Below, one piece after another: positions 29,290 through 40,512 of a stretch of 64,000 nt of DNA. Position numbers and translations under genes: made by a program. The stretch is taken from contig NC_091046.1 in NCBI RefSeq assembly GCF_963966145.1, positions 26,164,001 to 26,228,000 on the forward strand, given 5' to 3'. A model generated the notes under the pieces. That model was not told the DNA's origin, made no database searches, and saw nothing but the letters and a program-made list of their open reading frames with translations. The stretch is from Tenebrio molitor. Taxonomy: Eukaryota > Arthropoda > Insecta > Coleoptera > Tenebrionidae. Numbering within the stretch: the stretch's first letter is position 1; the number at the start of each line of letters is the position of its first letter.

Positions 29290-30020
29290 CTTATGAGAAT
29301 GGCATCTTTGACGCTTTGTGAGGAAACTTCTTTTAATTGATTGTCTGCTACATGTTTTTTTTGGGTACATCGCGCTGTAACATCCAGCAAAAGTCTACCA
29401 TCATTGATAGGCTCCATCTTCCTTGATATCACCTCTCCATTTGTTTTATATCTTGGTCAAGACGTTCCCCTTGTTCCTCGCTGACAGCATCAAGATTTTT
29501 AGGAAAAAGATTTAAGTGCGAAAAGAGGAAATTCACTTTCAAACTCATATTACATCCCAAAATGTGAAAATTTTTAAACATGATTCTTACAATATTTTCG
29601 TAGTCTTCATCTTTGTGATTTCCAAGCAGTTTTTCTACGACGTTCTTAAATGCCGTCCAGGCATTCCTTTCAACAACATTCATAGAATTTTGAAAATCAT
29701 TACCTTTGTACAAAGACCTTATTTGAGGTCCTAACCTCTTTTAATTTGGCATTGGAGAGCTCTGGTAACTTTGTACATTAATACTTGAAACATTGTCCAT
29801 TTTTATCAAGAGGCTTTACAAATTGCTTCATCAAACAGAGTTTGATATGCATTGGTGGTACCTAATACTACTTTTTTAGGATACAAATAAATTATTTTTT
29901 ATTATTGCTTCCCGGTACAAGTCTAGTTCTTAAAGGCCACTTCTTTTGAGTCCAATGCTTGTCTCGTGCCCGGCAGTCCCACTCGCAAATAAAACAAGGA
30001 AATTTCGAATATCCATATTG
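29290..30020 (-). pseudogene. Pseudogene of a widespread uncharacterised arthropod ORF family
   Basis: The minus strand reads, with stops and shifts, YGYSKFPCFICEWDCRARDK, HWTQKKWPLRTRLVPGS, PPMHIKLCLMKQFVKPLDKN, WTAFKNVVEKLLGNHKDEDY, GCNMSLKVNFLFSHLNLFPK, SEEQGERLDQDIKQMER then stop, YQGRWSLSMMVDFCWMLQRD. I recognise this series from many repeated, unannotated proteins of arthropods and cnidarians. Function unknown. At least four in-frame stops mean this copy is dead. Confidence 0.65.
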
Positions 30021-30430
30021 TTGTCCGATATTACAATATCGAAATTTTGAAATAATTCATTCATTTTAGGTGAACATTTCAATTTTAAGAAAAAACGATT
30101 TGTAAAAAACTAGACGTGATAGCGCAAAACCAAAATCATTTTCGTAATCAGGGGGTCGAAATTGTTCAAAAACTGTCAATTTTATGCAAACATTGAAATC
30201 AGTGCAGACCTGTGTAATCAATCATTATTCTTTGCTGATTGTTTTAATCTAAAATTTTCAATAAATCGGCAATGTCACTTCTGACGTTAATCATCAAATT
30301 CCGATTAATTCATAGAAATCGTATGATTAAGTTAATCAAGAGTAAACATAAACTTTTTTGTTAATCATAGGTTGAAAAGCGGTAACATTGTGTTAATTAC
30401 AAATTAAACCTTAATCCAAAATTAATCTTA

Positions 30431-30885
30431 GTGCTTATTCACAATGGACATAAGAAATAAGAAATACACTGGCGGCCATTAATTTGGAAACACCGGCCTA
30501 ATCTAGTTTACTGGATATTTCTAATATTTGATAGTGTAAGCGTTATCTCATGAACTCATGTCACTCATGTCATCGTTGAGCGCATTCAACAGACTGTCGC
30601 AGCCGAAATTGATATGTCAATAACATTGTCAAATTGACAAACAATTTACAATAGAAAAATCTTGGTGTTTCCAAATTAATGGCCGCCACTGTACATAAGA
30701 GATACCTAAGAATAATTTGTAAATTTGGGCAATTGGAAAATAATTTATGTGTCCATATAACTTGAATCTGACTCTCCATGCCTTTTTGTACACAACAATA
30801 ATGTTCACTGAGGTCACTTCTCATAAGTTACGTAAAAATAAATAGTATATCCACTGCATGTATCATGTCCATTGTGAATAAGCAG
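30431..30885. mobile_element. MITE with TTA/TAA flanks, containing a second MITE
   Basis: GTGCTTATTCACAATGGACA on the left is inverted on the right with one mismatch (TGTCCATTGTGAATAAGCAG). It sits at the junction between the composite and the LINE, and holds the Tc1-type MITE at 30467-30691. Confidence 0.7.
30467..30691. mobile_element. 225-bp Tc1-type MITE, TA flanks
   Basis: CACTGGCGGCCATTAATTTG...GAAACACC is inverted at the right end; TA lies on both sides. The outer MITE resumes in register (CATAAGAAATA / CATAAGAGATA), so the order of insertion is clear. Confidence 0.85.
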
Positions 30886-30889
30886 TAAG

Positions 30890-32368
30890 TGTTCCTAATT
30901 ATAAATTCTAACATCTTGTAACATTTTGAAGATATGTGTCCATAATGTTTAATAAAATTTAGTTCCCGGTCAAAAACAACACCCAAGTCTTTTTTTATTG
31001 TGACACCTATTCAATACAACGCCGTTAATACTATATGGATACTCTATACATGACCGTATCCTAGAGAAAGACATTGCTTCACATTTTTTTATGTTTAGGT
31101 TCAGCATATTCCCATCACACCAGTCACAAAGAGCATCTAAATTCAATTGTAAGGACAGACAATCATCAATGCATTTGACAACCTTCATTAACTTCAAGTC
31201 GTTGGCATACATCAAGACTTCCGAGGATATGTATTTAGATAAATCACTTACAAATATTAAAAACAAAATAGGACCCAAGTTAGAGCCCTGATTAGCGCCG
31301 CTAGTCACTTCATACATATATGATTTAACTCCTTTATATTCAACATTCTGCCATCTATTTGTTAGCATTGAAGAAAACAATCTCATAACTCCATCGCAAA
31401 CACCAACATTTTTAAGTTTATCCAGAACTATTCTGTGCTGCACCTGGTCAAAAGCTTTACTGAAGTCAGTAAACACTACGTCCACTTGACTCTTGGCTTC
31501 TAGTGCACCAGAAATACGTTGAGTGAAAACTGCAAGATTAGTAACTGTGGAACGACCCTTAACAAAGCCATGTGCTGGTATAAACTTGGCTACGTGACTA
31601 TACAAATGTGAAGCAATAATACGTTCAAATAATTTAGCAAAATTCGGAATTATAGCTATGGGTCTGTAATTAGATACAATGGATTTATTCCCAGAGTTGA
31701 AAACTGGGCAAATTTTAGAACAACGCCACAGGGCAGGATATACACCAGTCTCTACAATAAGGTTCATTATAAAACATAATGCATCTTCAAAGCAATTAAG
31801 ACAATCCTTGACTAAAAACGATGGAATTTGATCACTACCCATAGTAAAACTCGGCTTTAGGTTCTTACAAGCCATCCTTAAATCCGGTACATTTACTGAA
31901 AAAAGATGCAATACATCACGGAATAGCGTGGTATCACACATCGAGTCACTGCCACCCACATCACTATCCTCACCATTGGAGACAAACACACTCTTAAAGT
32001 AATCTGCAAATCCATCGACGATGCCTTGAGCAGAAGATAGTAGAATTTAATTATTATATAGACCGAATAAATTCATTGTATTCAGCACGAATATTTTTCG
32101 TAATTTCATTCTGGATACGTTTGGCTTGATCTTTATACATTTGTAACTTGGTCTTTTTATATGATTTCCAAGCTCTTCCTTTCCTCACGATGCTGTTAAT
32201 AGTACTCTTGCTGAACCATGGTGGATATTTAGAAACTCCATTCTTAAGTAATGGGACACATTCATCAATCACCCGCAGAATTTTAGTGTAAGGTGACACG
32301 CAAAGTTGACATCTTGGCAGTGCAAACAGTTGTCGGGGGAAATGCTTGGGTTTGCGCGGACTATTCAA
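30890..32368 (-). pseudogene. LINE reverse transcriptase, 5' and central part
   Basis: From 32368 down: linker between endonuclease and RT (CVSPYTKILRVIDECVPLLK; PPWFSKSTINSIVRKGRAWK), a break near 32040, then RT motifs NLKPSFTMGSDQIPSFLVKD, YRPIAIIPNFAKLFERII, HGFVKGRSTVTNL, VVFTDFSKAFDQVQHRIV, GANQGSNLGPILFLIFVSDL. The YxDD box reads LMYANDLKL, with Asn in place of the first catalytic Asp, which would disable the enzyme. An A-run shift near 30980 leads to LGVVFDRELNFIKHYG. The 3' part continues at 26971. Confidence 0.8.
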
Positions 32369-32402
32369 TTTGGTGTGATCAGGAATTTTTTAAAACGTAA
32401 CA

Positions 32403-33625
32403 CGCGACTCCCCCTAAAAAAAATAAAAATTGAGTGAAGCCAAATTTTTTTATTTGATTGACTCGCCGTGATTTGGAGTTGCGAATGTTGTCTGTAGGGG
32501 CACACAGCCTCCAACAGGCGATGAAACAATTTTTCACGTCTGGTCGATCGTGAATTTTTGGAGTGAAGCTCCGGGTCTTCAGACTCGACTCAACGGGATA
32601 TAGTTCCGTCAGATTAACATTGATCTGAAGGATCGGACGCAAACAAAATTGAAAACCCGAAAATAAAAGAAAACCCTTCCCTTTTCTGCCGTATAGCCGC
32701 AGCCGCTTAAATCAGAATTCCGGGTGACGAGGGGGCCGGAACGACACAAGTGGGGCCGCTCGGAAACGGTGGTACCGCTTCCGCCGGTGGTACCGTCGGT
32801 CCAGACGACGAGCTCCTCGCGAATGGATGTTGACGACGCGTCGTGGTCGGTCGTCGTCCTTAATGACCTCCGACGCCCCGACGAAAGGACCCCGCGAACC
32901 TCAAAGATCGCCGGAAAACGCAGGACCGACCCTTGAGCGAACGCTGTCGTCTCCGACCGGTCGCACCAAACCGAGACATCCCCCGTGACACCCTTCCACC
33001 CGCTATCTGACTCTACAAACAAAATATATCGAGTCGAGATGTCGCGCGCCCAGTCTGGTCCAGTGCCCATAGGACCGACGGCGAAGAGTGACCTAACCCC
33101 CTGGAAAGGACTACGCCGACACCGCCACTTTTTCGTGGGCCATCACAAACATTGGAGACCTAACAATACTGACCAGGTCCACCCTCTATCGCGCGTGACG
33201 TCTCGGCCCGGCCTTACGCCAAATGCTGGGACTTTTCGGCCTCTGGGGGGGCCTCCGCTCCGAGTGAAAGTGACTTTGGGTGGGACTCGCACACCACCAA
33301 CGAAAACAAATGGCAAGACGGTGACGTGTCTGCCTTAACTCAATCCTGCGATTGTGAAACCGAGTCTAAGTCAAAATTTTGTGCCGTAACACATGTCAAA
33401 TCGGGTAAATTAAATTAAAAAATTAATAAGGGAATTTTTGGGCGCGTTCCTCTACCGCGTCCACTTCTACCACACTCGTACGTCCGTCCTCTCGAGTTTA
33501 ATCTACGAGAATCTCGCGTCTTGTCGAAATAACCCCTCACGCACGACTCCAGTACTCGATTCTGGTACGGAGTGAGATTGAATTTGTTGACGATGTTCCC
33601 GATGAGCGGTCGGTCTTGTCCTTTC
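32403..33625 (-). other. Remains of the LTR-element internal region, pol not recognisable
   Basis: The minus-strand frames here (e.g. 33070-32609 and 33627-33415) are GC-rich and show no RT, RNase H or integrase motif. Either pol was deleted and replaced or it is too diverged to see. AGGGGGAGT at about 32405-32415 sits where the polypurine tract should be. Confidence 0.45.
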
Positions 33626-33626
33626 A

Positions 33627-33892
33627 TTAATGAATCCGCGAACTCCCACGTTCGAGTTCAACGCTAGAGTGCTCTACCGACGTCCGTCGCAATTTGAAAC
33701 CTAACTCTTCGAGTTTCCGCCAACCGACCTGTCCAACGAACACCCGACTGGCGCCGGAGTCCAACAAAGCGACAAATTCGCAGCCAAGTACAGAAACAGA
33801 CAGTTTGGGACACTCGTTCTCCCTGGAAAGCGAGAAGAGATAGTCTAGCGTTGCTTTGGTCGACTCGATCTTGGAGGCCAAATCGCGACCGA
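33627..33892 (-). pseudogene. Retroviral-type aspartic protease domain
   Basis: After the gag stop the same strand reads ECPKLSVSVLGCEFVALLDS then GASRVFVGQVGWRKLEELGF. ALLDSGASxxFV is the active-site motif of LTR-element proteases, which work as dimers to cut the polyprotein. The domain ends early at a stop near 33627, and no RT follows. Confidence 0.7.
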
Positions 33893-35049
33893 CTAATGTT
33901 GACCTCCCTTTCCGTTTCCCTGATTACGTTTACAGTCTGGACAGGTAGTTCTCGTGTATCCTGGTTTCTCGCAATCGAAACTTATGGTCTGAACCGATGA
34001 GCAATTCTTGGCGAGGTGGCCTTGTTTTCTGCACCGAAAGCAGCGGGGTCCCCGATTGGTCTGGGGTTCGTTTTTGGGATTCGGTTTTTCCTGTTCGCTG
34101 GCGCGGCTACTTCGTGAGTTAACGGCCTGTGTTGTTCTGTGGCGATCGATGTTGAACTTCGTGGCGTCCAGCTCGCGACACAACTGATAAAGTTCGTCGA
34201 GTGAGTTCACTCGCTTGTCCCAAAGCCGGTCCTGATAGTAGGGCAAAATGTTGCGACGTATCGCCGTCAATTTGTCCGCGAAGGCTAACGGTTGAGGGAG
34301 GTAGCCCTCGAGTTGCACAAAATGAGCCAAGAACATGCCGATCGTTTGGCCTTCGGTTTGTCGATAATTCAGGAGTTTATCGCGCGCGGTCTCCGAATAG
34401 CCGATGGGGAGGAATTCCTCCTTAAAGCGCTCGCACAACTCGGTCCAGGAAGATACCCGACTCTCTACCATTCGGTACCATACCAGGGCTTCGTCCTTGA
34501 GGAGTAACTTAACGTGTCTCAAGAGGTCATCGTGTGAGATGTCGTGAGTGGCGCATTTTTCTTTGATATGCGTCAAGAAGTCGAAGACGGCCAATTCGTT
34601 GTTTCTATCACCGGCGAATGTAACCCCCCAACTCCCCATGACGTGCGACCAGTTCGTCTGAGTCCTACTCGGCGTAGAACCGAAATTTTGATCGATGCCC
34701 GGCGTGGAGGTAACACCCGGAAAACCTGACGTGCTGGCTCTCGTCGAGTCATTCGAGGCAACCGAAAGAAAGCGGGCGCGAGAATTTACTGCTTCGATTC
34801 CGCGATCTAGTTCGGCGCACAGTTTCTCTTTGTCCTCGGTCTGCACCCCCTGTTCGGTCGTTATCCGGCCTAACCGTCCCCGTAACTGTGCTAACTTGGA
34901 GGATGCGGTCCGCAACGCGATCTCGTCCCAAACCCTAGAGAATAACGCGTGGATGTCCCCCACGATCTCCTTGCATCTGGTCAACTCCCGGTCCGAATCT
35001 AGATTCACCTTGACGTCGAACATGATCCCCTCTCGCCCGGCCGACAAGT

Positions 35050-35855
35050 CGTCTTTTCCCATTTCGTGCGTTCCTGTTTCGTGCGTTTTTGGGTTCCCAT
35101 CTGTTTTAGTGCCGTTTCGGGCGCAAAGAAATTGGGTAGTGCCAGTTCGTGCGTCGTCCTTTATAGGACTTTCTCTGCAATGGTACTAAAAGGGTCCAAT
35201 TTAAATCTGTACCTGAACAGGTACTGGCTGAGGGAAAAGTTATTCTAAAATCTCTTCACGTCTAATGTGAAAAGTGAAAAACACATTTATTTTGGTCTTA
35301 AATGCACTCAGATAGGTAGGTATAAAATAAATAGAAGTTTGTCATAAAGCCTTTACAAGGCTAAGTGTTAAGTGTACCTTATTCTATGCTAATTCTATAG
35401 TCGAGTGAACGAAATCAATCCCAACTTGAAGAGTTTTGGATAACATTATTTGACAGCGAAACATAGTAAATACGAGTATGTAGGTATATCGGTATATGGA
35501 TCCGGCGTTTTTTTTTTCACCCCATAGTAGGCGTTGAAGTGCCGATTGTGAACGCATTGTACCTACTGGTTACGGATCATGGATCAGCTGTTTCAATCTT
35601 ACGTTTTATACGAGTGGTGCGTTCACGACTGTTCAAGGCCTAGTACAAGGTGAAATTAAAAAAAAAACACCCAATATAAATAATGTCTTGGATTAAAAAT
35701 ATTGGGTGGGTATTCCGTACATGAGCGTATCCCGCATTGTCAGCGGACCAACGCACGAAACGGCACTCGCCGCAGGTAAAGACTTGGGACGACGCCCGAA
35801 TCGGGAATATTTTCAGTAACGCACGAAATGGGAACGAACGAAATGGCACTAATTC
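35050..35855. mobile_element. 806-bp MULE-like insertion in gag, 9-bp duplication
   Basis: CCGACAAGT occurs at 35041-35049 and 35856-35864. The ends share CCATTTCGTGCG/CGAACGAAATGG at the same distance from each border. The motif AGTGCCGTTTCG and relatives (CGCACGAAA) recurs several times near both ends, inverted on the right. A 9-bp duplication suits Mutator-like elements, but there is no transposase. It contains MITE family A copy 3. Confidence 0.7.
35500..35680. mobile_element. MITE family A, copy 3
   Basis: CGGCGTTTTTTTTTTCACCC...AGTAGGCGTTGAAGTGCCGA on the left; GTTCACGACTGTTCAAGGCC...AAAAAAACACCCAATAT on the right. Homologous to 16565-16757 and 20896-21071. Confidence 0.75.
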
Positions 35856-36333
35856 CCGACAAGTAGTACCTCAGGTTATTAATCAATCCTTCCAGCGGGT
35901 CCTCGGCGGACACGACCGTACCCCGTACTACTAATTCATGTACTAACTCGTCCCGCAACAATAACTCTGGGGTGATGGCGATCTCCATGACCCTTACACG
36001 TTTTTTTTTTCCAAACTGAACAAACACAACGACGAAAACCCAAAAATACGCGATTGGCAGCAGGCAACTCACCACCACATGTATTTACCCTCCTCGAAGT
36101 CGAGGCCTTCTCCTGCAGGTCCAAACCCGTTCTCCTCTCAGCCGAGCCTGTCGAGGTCAAAACCACCGGAACAGACGCCGTTCCTGTGTGTGCCCCTCCA
36201 GAGATGACAACACCCACCAAACCTATAACAGAGTGAATGAGTAAGGTCACCCTCAACAATGTCTCACCTCTGGGTTGGCGCTCCAGCCGCCGATCGTCCT
36301 CCAACGGCCACGAGCTAACACCTCAGAAAAACC

Positions 36334-36352
36334 AATCCTGGTTGAGCCCCCA
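36334..36352 (-). other. Primer-binding-like site of the LTR element
   Basis: Directly after the 5' LTR the minus strand reads TGGGGGCTCAACCAGGATT. It has the position and TGG start of a tRNA primer site and resembles the tRNA-Pro type; the tRNA itself was not checked. Confidence 0.6.
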
Positions 36353-37297
36353 TGTTACATTATTTATTTTTACCCCAGCCCAATGACTGAATAAAATAAC
36401 GATTTAGGCGTTAGCATCGTGACCGGGAATTGACAGAAGACGGCACCGCTGGAACGCAAACCGAATGAGAGGGTGAATGATACAAACTTATCCAAGACCT
36501 CGCTATAATGAAGTTAAATTATTGATGTTTACAACAAAATTTAAACAATTAAAAATATTGACTTACAAAAATTACGTGATGTACAATGATGTAAGATTTA
36601 ATGACAATCGAAAATATAAATTAATTGTAATGATGAGTTTTCAAACCAATATGTAATTAATTCTTAAACAAAAAAAAAATGGCGAAAGACGGCAAAAGAA
36701 CTCCGACTGATCGGTCTTATCGCGGGTATCGCTGAGATAAGACCGTGGAAAAAAAGTAGTTGATTAGTAGTAGTAGTAGTAGTAGTAGGTTCTGCTCCGA
36801 CGATGAGGGAGGACTTGAATCGGCAAGGGGACCACGTAGTTGGTTAATCGTGTGATTTCTGGCGACCTGGTAGAGATTCGTCGTGGGGGTGGAGTTGCTA
36901 CCGGTCGTTTTCCGTCGACCTGTACGCGTACACGTGCGTTTTAACATGAGGTACCGCTTGCACCCGAAAGGGGAGAAAATGTTGGGCTAAATTTCTTACT
37001 AGGCCGAAAGGGGAGAGTGATTTCGATCCGCAGCGAGCGATTTGTCCCACAAGGGAACCTCTTGGCGGCGGGGTCTCTTATATCCGTCGGTGACGAGCGG
37101 GGTGGTTCCTACCTGACTGGAACTGCACCGGAAACGACACCCCTATTTGACCGCACCAACCTTCACCCGCTCTACGAAACTCGCGTACCTCTTTAATCCT
37201 GCAAAAATTTTCCTTTTCGAACGCGAGAGCGCTTTCCCCAAAGAGTTGTCGGGGACTATTCAATTTGGTGTGATCAGGAATTTTTTAAAACGTAACA
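36353..37297 (-). repeat. 5' LTR
   Basis: It matches 25454-26360 and 32367-32402 closely (TTATTTATTTTTACCCCAGC..., AATTTTTTAAAACGTAACA). An (AGT)8 run at about 36762-36787 takes the place of about 100 bp present in the other LTR (25872-25975). Confidence 0.85.
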
Positions 37298-37428
37298 ACA
37301 CCCTTAACTATTAAAATAATAAAACAGTATTTTTAATTAACTTTATTTATATCTAATTTTTTTCTTTTCAGTTCTATGCCTTATTGAAATAATTGTAATT
37401 TTTTTAAAATTTATTAATTCGTCGAAAC
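37298..37428. other. AT-rich spacer
   Basis: No feature seen apart from the flank of the following coding remnant. Confidence 0.4.
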
Positions 37429-37429
37429 C

Positions 37430-40174
37430 CGCATTTGTCGCATTTCAGAAACCAACTCTCCTAAGATTTGGTTGGTTTCTCTCTGCAAGGATGTCGTTTC
37501 CTCAACTTCTTTTATAACCGCCTCGATCGTCCTTTTTTTGCCTCGTCTGGGAAGTGGGGGGTGGTTTTAAGATTGGTGTAGCAGATGGAGGTGCTACAGG
37601 ACTCCTTACAGGATTGGGATCTGGCCAATAAACAAAAAGTTCTAATGTTATGATTTTTAAACAGATTTATATATATATTTTTTTATGTTCATAATATTTT
37701 TGTTAATAGATCAGTTCCATATCCCCAACCCTTTTATGACAGAATCAGCTATTAGGATAAACAAACCGGCAAGGTTATGTTGTAAACCTGTGTTCTGAAC
37801 AATCCCGGCCTGATAACAGACGAGATTTCTGGACTTACAGTTATAAAATGATCAGAACAAATTTTAAGATACTTTAACTTAACATCTGTCAAGTCCTTTC
37901 GATGTAATGCTTGAATCCAAGCTTGTCGTCGTTCCGATCTTTGTTTTTGGATCCCTTTCTGAAGGTATTTTGTGGTACTTTTATCATGGTTTCGATAGCG
38001 TTCTTGGCACAGCCAACAACTTCACAAAAGGAAGGCACTACACATGAGAACAAATTTGTAGTTGACAAGTGCACAACTCCATATCTTTGGTGTACACACA
38101 CTAATTACACTTTTTGACATTACAATTTTTTCGAATATACTTACTTTTTATTCAGCGAAGCCCGATACAAACTTTAAACCTGTTACGGGGGGACGTCCTC
38201 GTCACCGGGGCGGAGTGCCAAGTGGCGGGGCGCCAAGGGGCGAAGATCCAAGGGGGCGAAGCGCCACGGGACGATGGAATCCACTCGGGGCCACCGAGCG
38301 TCTAGGAGCGACGACGGTGATGAGCTGGAGCGGTCAGACGAGGGGTGGCTGGACGATGGTGCCAGCGCAGGGACCCCTTGTTGACGGCGGCTGGTATGAG
38401 GGGTGGCTGGTCGATTATGCCAGCACAGGGACCCCTCGGTTTGTCGAAGAAGACGATGTCAGGTTTTTTGCGAAGCGGGAGGTGGTTGGGCGATAGTGCC
38501 AACGCAGGGACCTCTCGGTAATAAAAGGCTCGAAAAGATTCAGAGATTTTACTATAGCCTCCTTCACGATCTGATCCGGAGTAACGTTCACAAAAATGCG
38601 CTCGGCTGAGGGCCGAGGCGCCAAGGACGGCTCCTGATTGGTCCGGCCGGAACTTTGGTGGCGCAGCCGAGAGAACACCTGTGCCTATAAAGCCTGCGGA
38701 ACAGCCGCGCGCGCGAACTATAGGACAGGTCTCCTCGTCGACAACACCTCGCTCCGGCCGGCTCACAACAGAAAGAAACTTATCTATATTTACAAACTTA
38801 ACCTAACTTATCTAACTTAACTAACTTAACCTACGTGTTCTTTATTTACATTTATGTACAATATTTACAAAATCGGGACTTAATCGCGAAGCGCGGTATC
38901 AAACCTTTGGCACTTCCCTACTAGAACTCACTACAAAACCGGTTTGTTTATCCTAATAGCTGAGAACTGTCATTAATGTGGTGGGGATATGGAAGTCAGC
39001 TATTCCAAATTGTTTTTCGTATGTTTATAAAGAATCTGTTGATGACAGAATGTTATTGGTGATTTAATTTTTTGTGTATCAATAAAACGTGGTTCAAGTT
39101 CAAAATGTACATACCTTCATTTGTATTGACGGGGTTAAGGGATGAGGACGGAAGATCCACAAGGGGTGACCTTTCGTGAATGGGCTCTAAATTATATTCA
39201 GTACTATTATTTAATTGTGCTACATAAAAAATATAATAATAATACTTTATTAGCATTAGCAAAAACGAGTGGAAAAACAGTGAAAAAATATCTGAAACTG
39301 AAAATATCAATTGCATTCATACCAAATATCGGGCTTTCAAATAAATATATATTTAGAGTAGGCATAGGCGACATTCTAATTCTGTTAACAGTGTAAAGTA
39401 ATTTTAATTTTAATTTTTGTAGGTAACTAATTATTCTCCGGAGTTACACAGGTTACATAGTAAGCTTTTTCCCAATTTCATATTGTCATATTTCATGGAG
39501 GGGGAATAGGGAGAATGCACTACAAAAATTAAAAACATTTTCTAACCCAATTTTATTTCGTTAAAATGTCAGACGTTTCTTGTGTCATTTTCTACGTTGG
39601 AAAAATGTTGCAAACAATTGAATTTCCATAGGTTGCTCTAAATATAAATTTATTTGAAGGCCCGTTATTATCACATCTGGAATGTGAGCGGTGCTTGTCG
39701 AAGGACCGGGATTGATTACTGTAAATAGAATGATAAGAAGTACAAAAAATATTACTTATGTGACCCTTGACGCCTGAAGGGGTGAACTCCACCAGCAATC
39801 CCCTCAATGCTATTGGTACCAATAAATTGGGCAAGTTTGGCATCGACAGCAGAAAGGGGTGTATTGGCTTCGTTTTGACAGCCCCCAGTTTTTCGACCCT
39901 CTCGCTTAATCGCGTTGACTCTATGTTTGGTCCTTGTCTTCGGGTCCTTAAATTTATTCCGCAATTCTGCTGCCGTCCGTACTGTGGGAGCCCTAGCGTT
40001 GACAGCGTCTACCACCTGCTGCCATCCTCTGTCCCGGTGGAATTGGGTTAAATTCGGTCCCTTGAGAGGATCAAACAATAGAGGCCCTCGCTTCTCGACT
40101 TCTTTGACAAGCACAGCCGTTTCTTCAACTCTAAATTTTTTTGACCTTTTCTTAACCCTAAAATGTGTCGTTTT
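37430..40174 (-). CDS. Myb/SANT-like (NAIF1-type) DNA-binding protein gene, about three exons, damaged
   Basis: Exon A (40174 to about 39755) begins MCKTTHFRVKKRSKKFRVEE. It carries the domain (TAVLVKEVEKRGPLLFDPLK; GWQQVVDAVNARAPTVRTAA; ELRNKFKDPKTRTKHRVNAI). Exon B (about 39226-39117, after TTATGTAG, before GTATGT) reads AQLNNSTEYNLEPIHERSPL, VDLPSSSLNPVNTNE. Exon C (about 37625-37430) has a proline-rich stretch, then after a one-base shift RTIEAVIKEVEETTSLQRET and NQILGELVSEMRQM, a C-terminal coiled coil as in NAIF1-type proteins. Intron 2 holds a TIR element. Exon A's donor is unclear. Such genes are often partners of Harbinger-type transposases. The start is divergent from the ORF at 40513. 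Confidence 0.55.
37835..38030 (-). pseudogene. THAP-domain exon, frameshifted
   Basis: The minus strand reads PSFCEVVGCAKNAIETM in one frame and RQAWIQALHRKDLTDVKLKY, LKICSDHFIT in another, then GTAAGT. C-x4-C, the Trp and CxxHF are the THAP zinc-finger landmarks. A shift in the middle breaks it. Confidence 0.6.
38171..38765. repeat. GC-rich block with internal repeats
   Basis: Starts TGTTACGGGGGGACGTCC and contains GGTGGCTGGWCGATNNTGCC followed by CAGGGACC three times (about 38346, 38403, 38484). It might be a solo LTR, since it begins TGTTACG; the right border was not found. The open frame across it seems a by-product of composition. Confidence 0.35.
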
Positions 40175-40209
40175 ACACATCTGCGATAATAGTATATTAA
40201 GTATAAAGA

Positions 40210-40304
40210 ACGGTAATGACAATGCACGGATCGAAGACAATTGTTTGGAGGAGGAGCTTGCGACGACTCCAATATTGTCTGAGATCCGTACATTGTCATT
40301 AACG
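40210..40304. repeat. Palindrome between two divergent genes
   Basis: AACGGTAATGACAATGCACG...GATC on the left pairs with GATCCGTACATTGTCATTAACG on the right; GACAATTGTTTGGAG pairs with CTCCAATATTGTC. The apex is GAGGAGCTTGCGACGA. It is kept in the 62.9-kb copy. It could be a MITE or the shared regulatory region of the divergent pair. Confidence 0.8.
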
Positions 40305-40512
40305 TTCGTCATGCTTATGAGATTTTTTGCGCGATTGAATATTTATTACAAAACATTCCTAACTAGAATGCAATGCGATACGACGCCCTTCACATCGTGT
40401 TGCCACAATGTCGATTTTTGTATCGCGTTTCTAAGGCAATCTGCAAACAACTACCGCCATTGCAGTTTTTGTGCGCAAATATCGCCAGTTGTGTTGAAAA
40501 ACAAGCAGTAAA

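Larger units (their letters stand above)
26972..30430. mobile_element. Harbinger-like composite inside the LINE
   Basis: Ends are rich in TTAATCAT-type words in both orientations (27000-27110 and 30280-30420). Inside are a Myb/SANT N-terminus on plus (27280) and a transposase N-terminus on minus (27640-27785), the Harbinger gene pair. A second Harbinger (27790-29058) and an unrelated pseudogene (29290-30020) sit within. Clean TIRs were not found. Confidence 0.5.
33893..35988 (-). pseudogene. LTR-element gag, interrupted by an 806-bp insertion
   Basis: The first part (35988-35856) starts MEIAITPELLLRDELVHELV and reads to RYYLS. The second part (35049-33893) resumes AGREG and runs to the stop. 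The 9-bp duplication and frame show both belong to one gene of about 430 codons. Features: coiled-coil-like N-terminal half, the retrotransposon gag domain (YRQTEGQTIGMFLAHFVQLE), and at the end CFRCRKQGHLAKNC, a CCHC zinc knuckle, plus a degenerate second one (FDCEKPGYTRTTCPDC). Confidence 0.75.
25454..37297 (-). mobile_element. Gypsy-type LTR retrotransposon, pol mostly lost, heavily interrupted
   Basis: Two long direct repeats with TGTTA...TAACA ends frame it. The 5' LTR (in element sense) is 36353-37297. The 3' LTR is 25454 to about 26370 plus about 32367-32402, split by a LINE. A primer-binding-like site follows the 5' LTR and a purine tract (AGGGGGAGT) precedes the 3' LTR at 32405-32415. 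Internally only gag and protease are recognisable. The order of nesting shows the LTR element is older than the LINE. Confidence 0.8.
37708..38992. mobile_element. TIR element in the intron, with THAP remnant
   Basis: The left end CCATATCCCC...CAGCTATTAGGATAAACAAACCGG (37710-37770) is inverted at about 38937-38992. Between lie a THAP fragment and a GC-rich block. The superfamily is not certain; the THAP fragment hints at a THAP-type transposase. Confidence 0.55.

Noticed and set aside
32609..33070. Integrase or other pol part of the LTR element
   Set aside because: No HHCC or DDE motif could be read in any frame.
33415..33627. Reverse transcriptase domain after the protease
   Set aside because: The frame KGQDRPLIGNIVNKFN... 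has no RT motif; could not be supported.
38062..38496. Glycine-rich 144-residue protein
   Set aside because: The frame follows from the GC-rich repeat composition; other frames are open too, and the internal repeats are not frame-preserving.
38302..38766. 154-residue minus-strand protein over the GC-rich block
   Set aside because: Shadow of the same GC-rich repeats with no domain.
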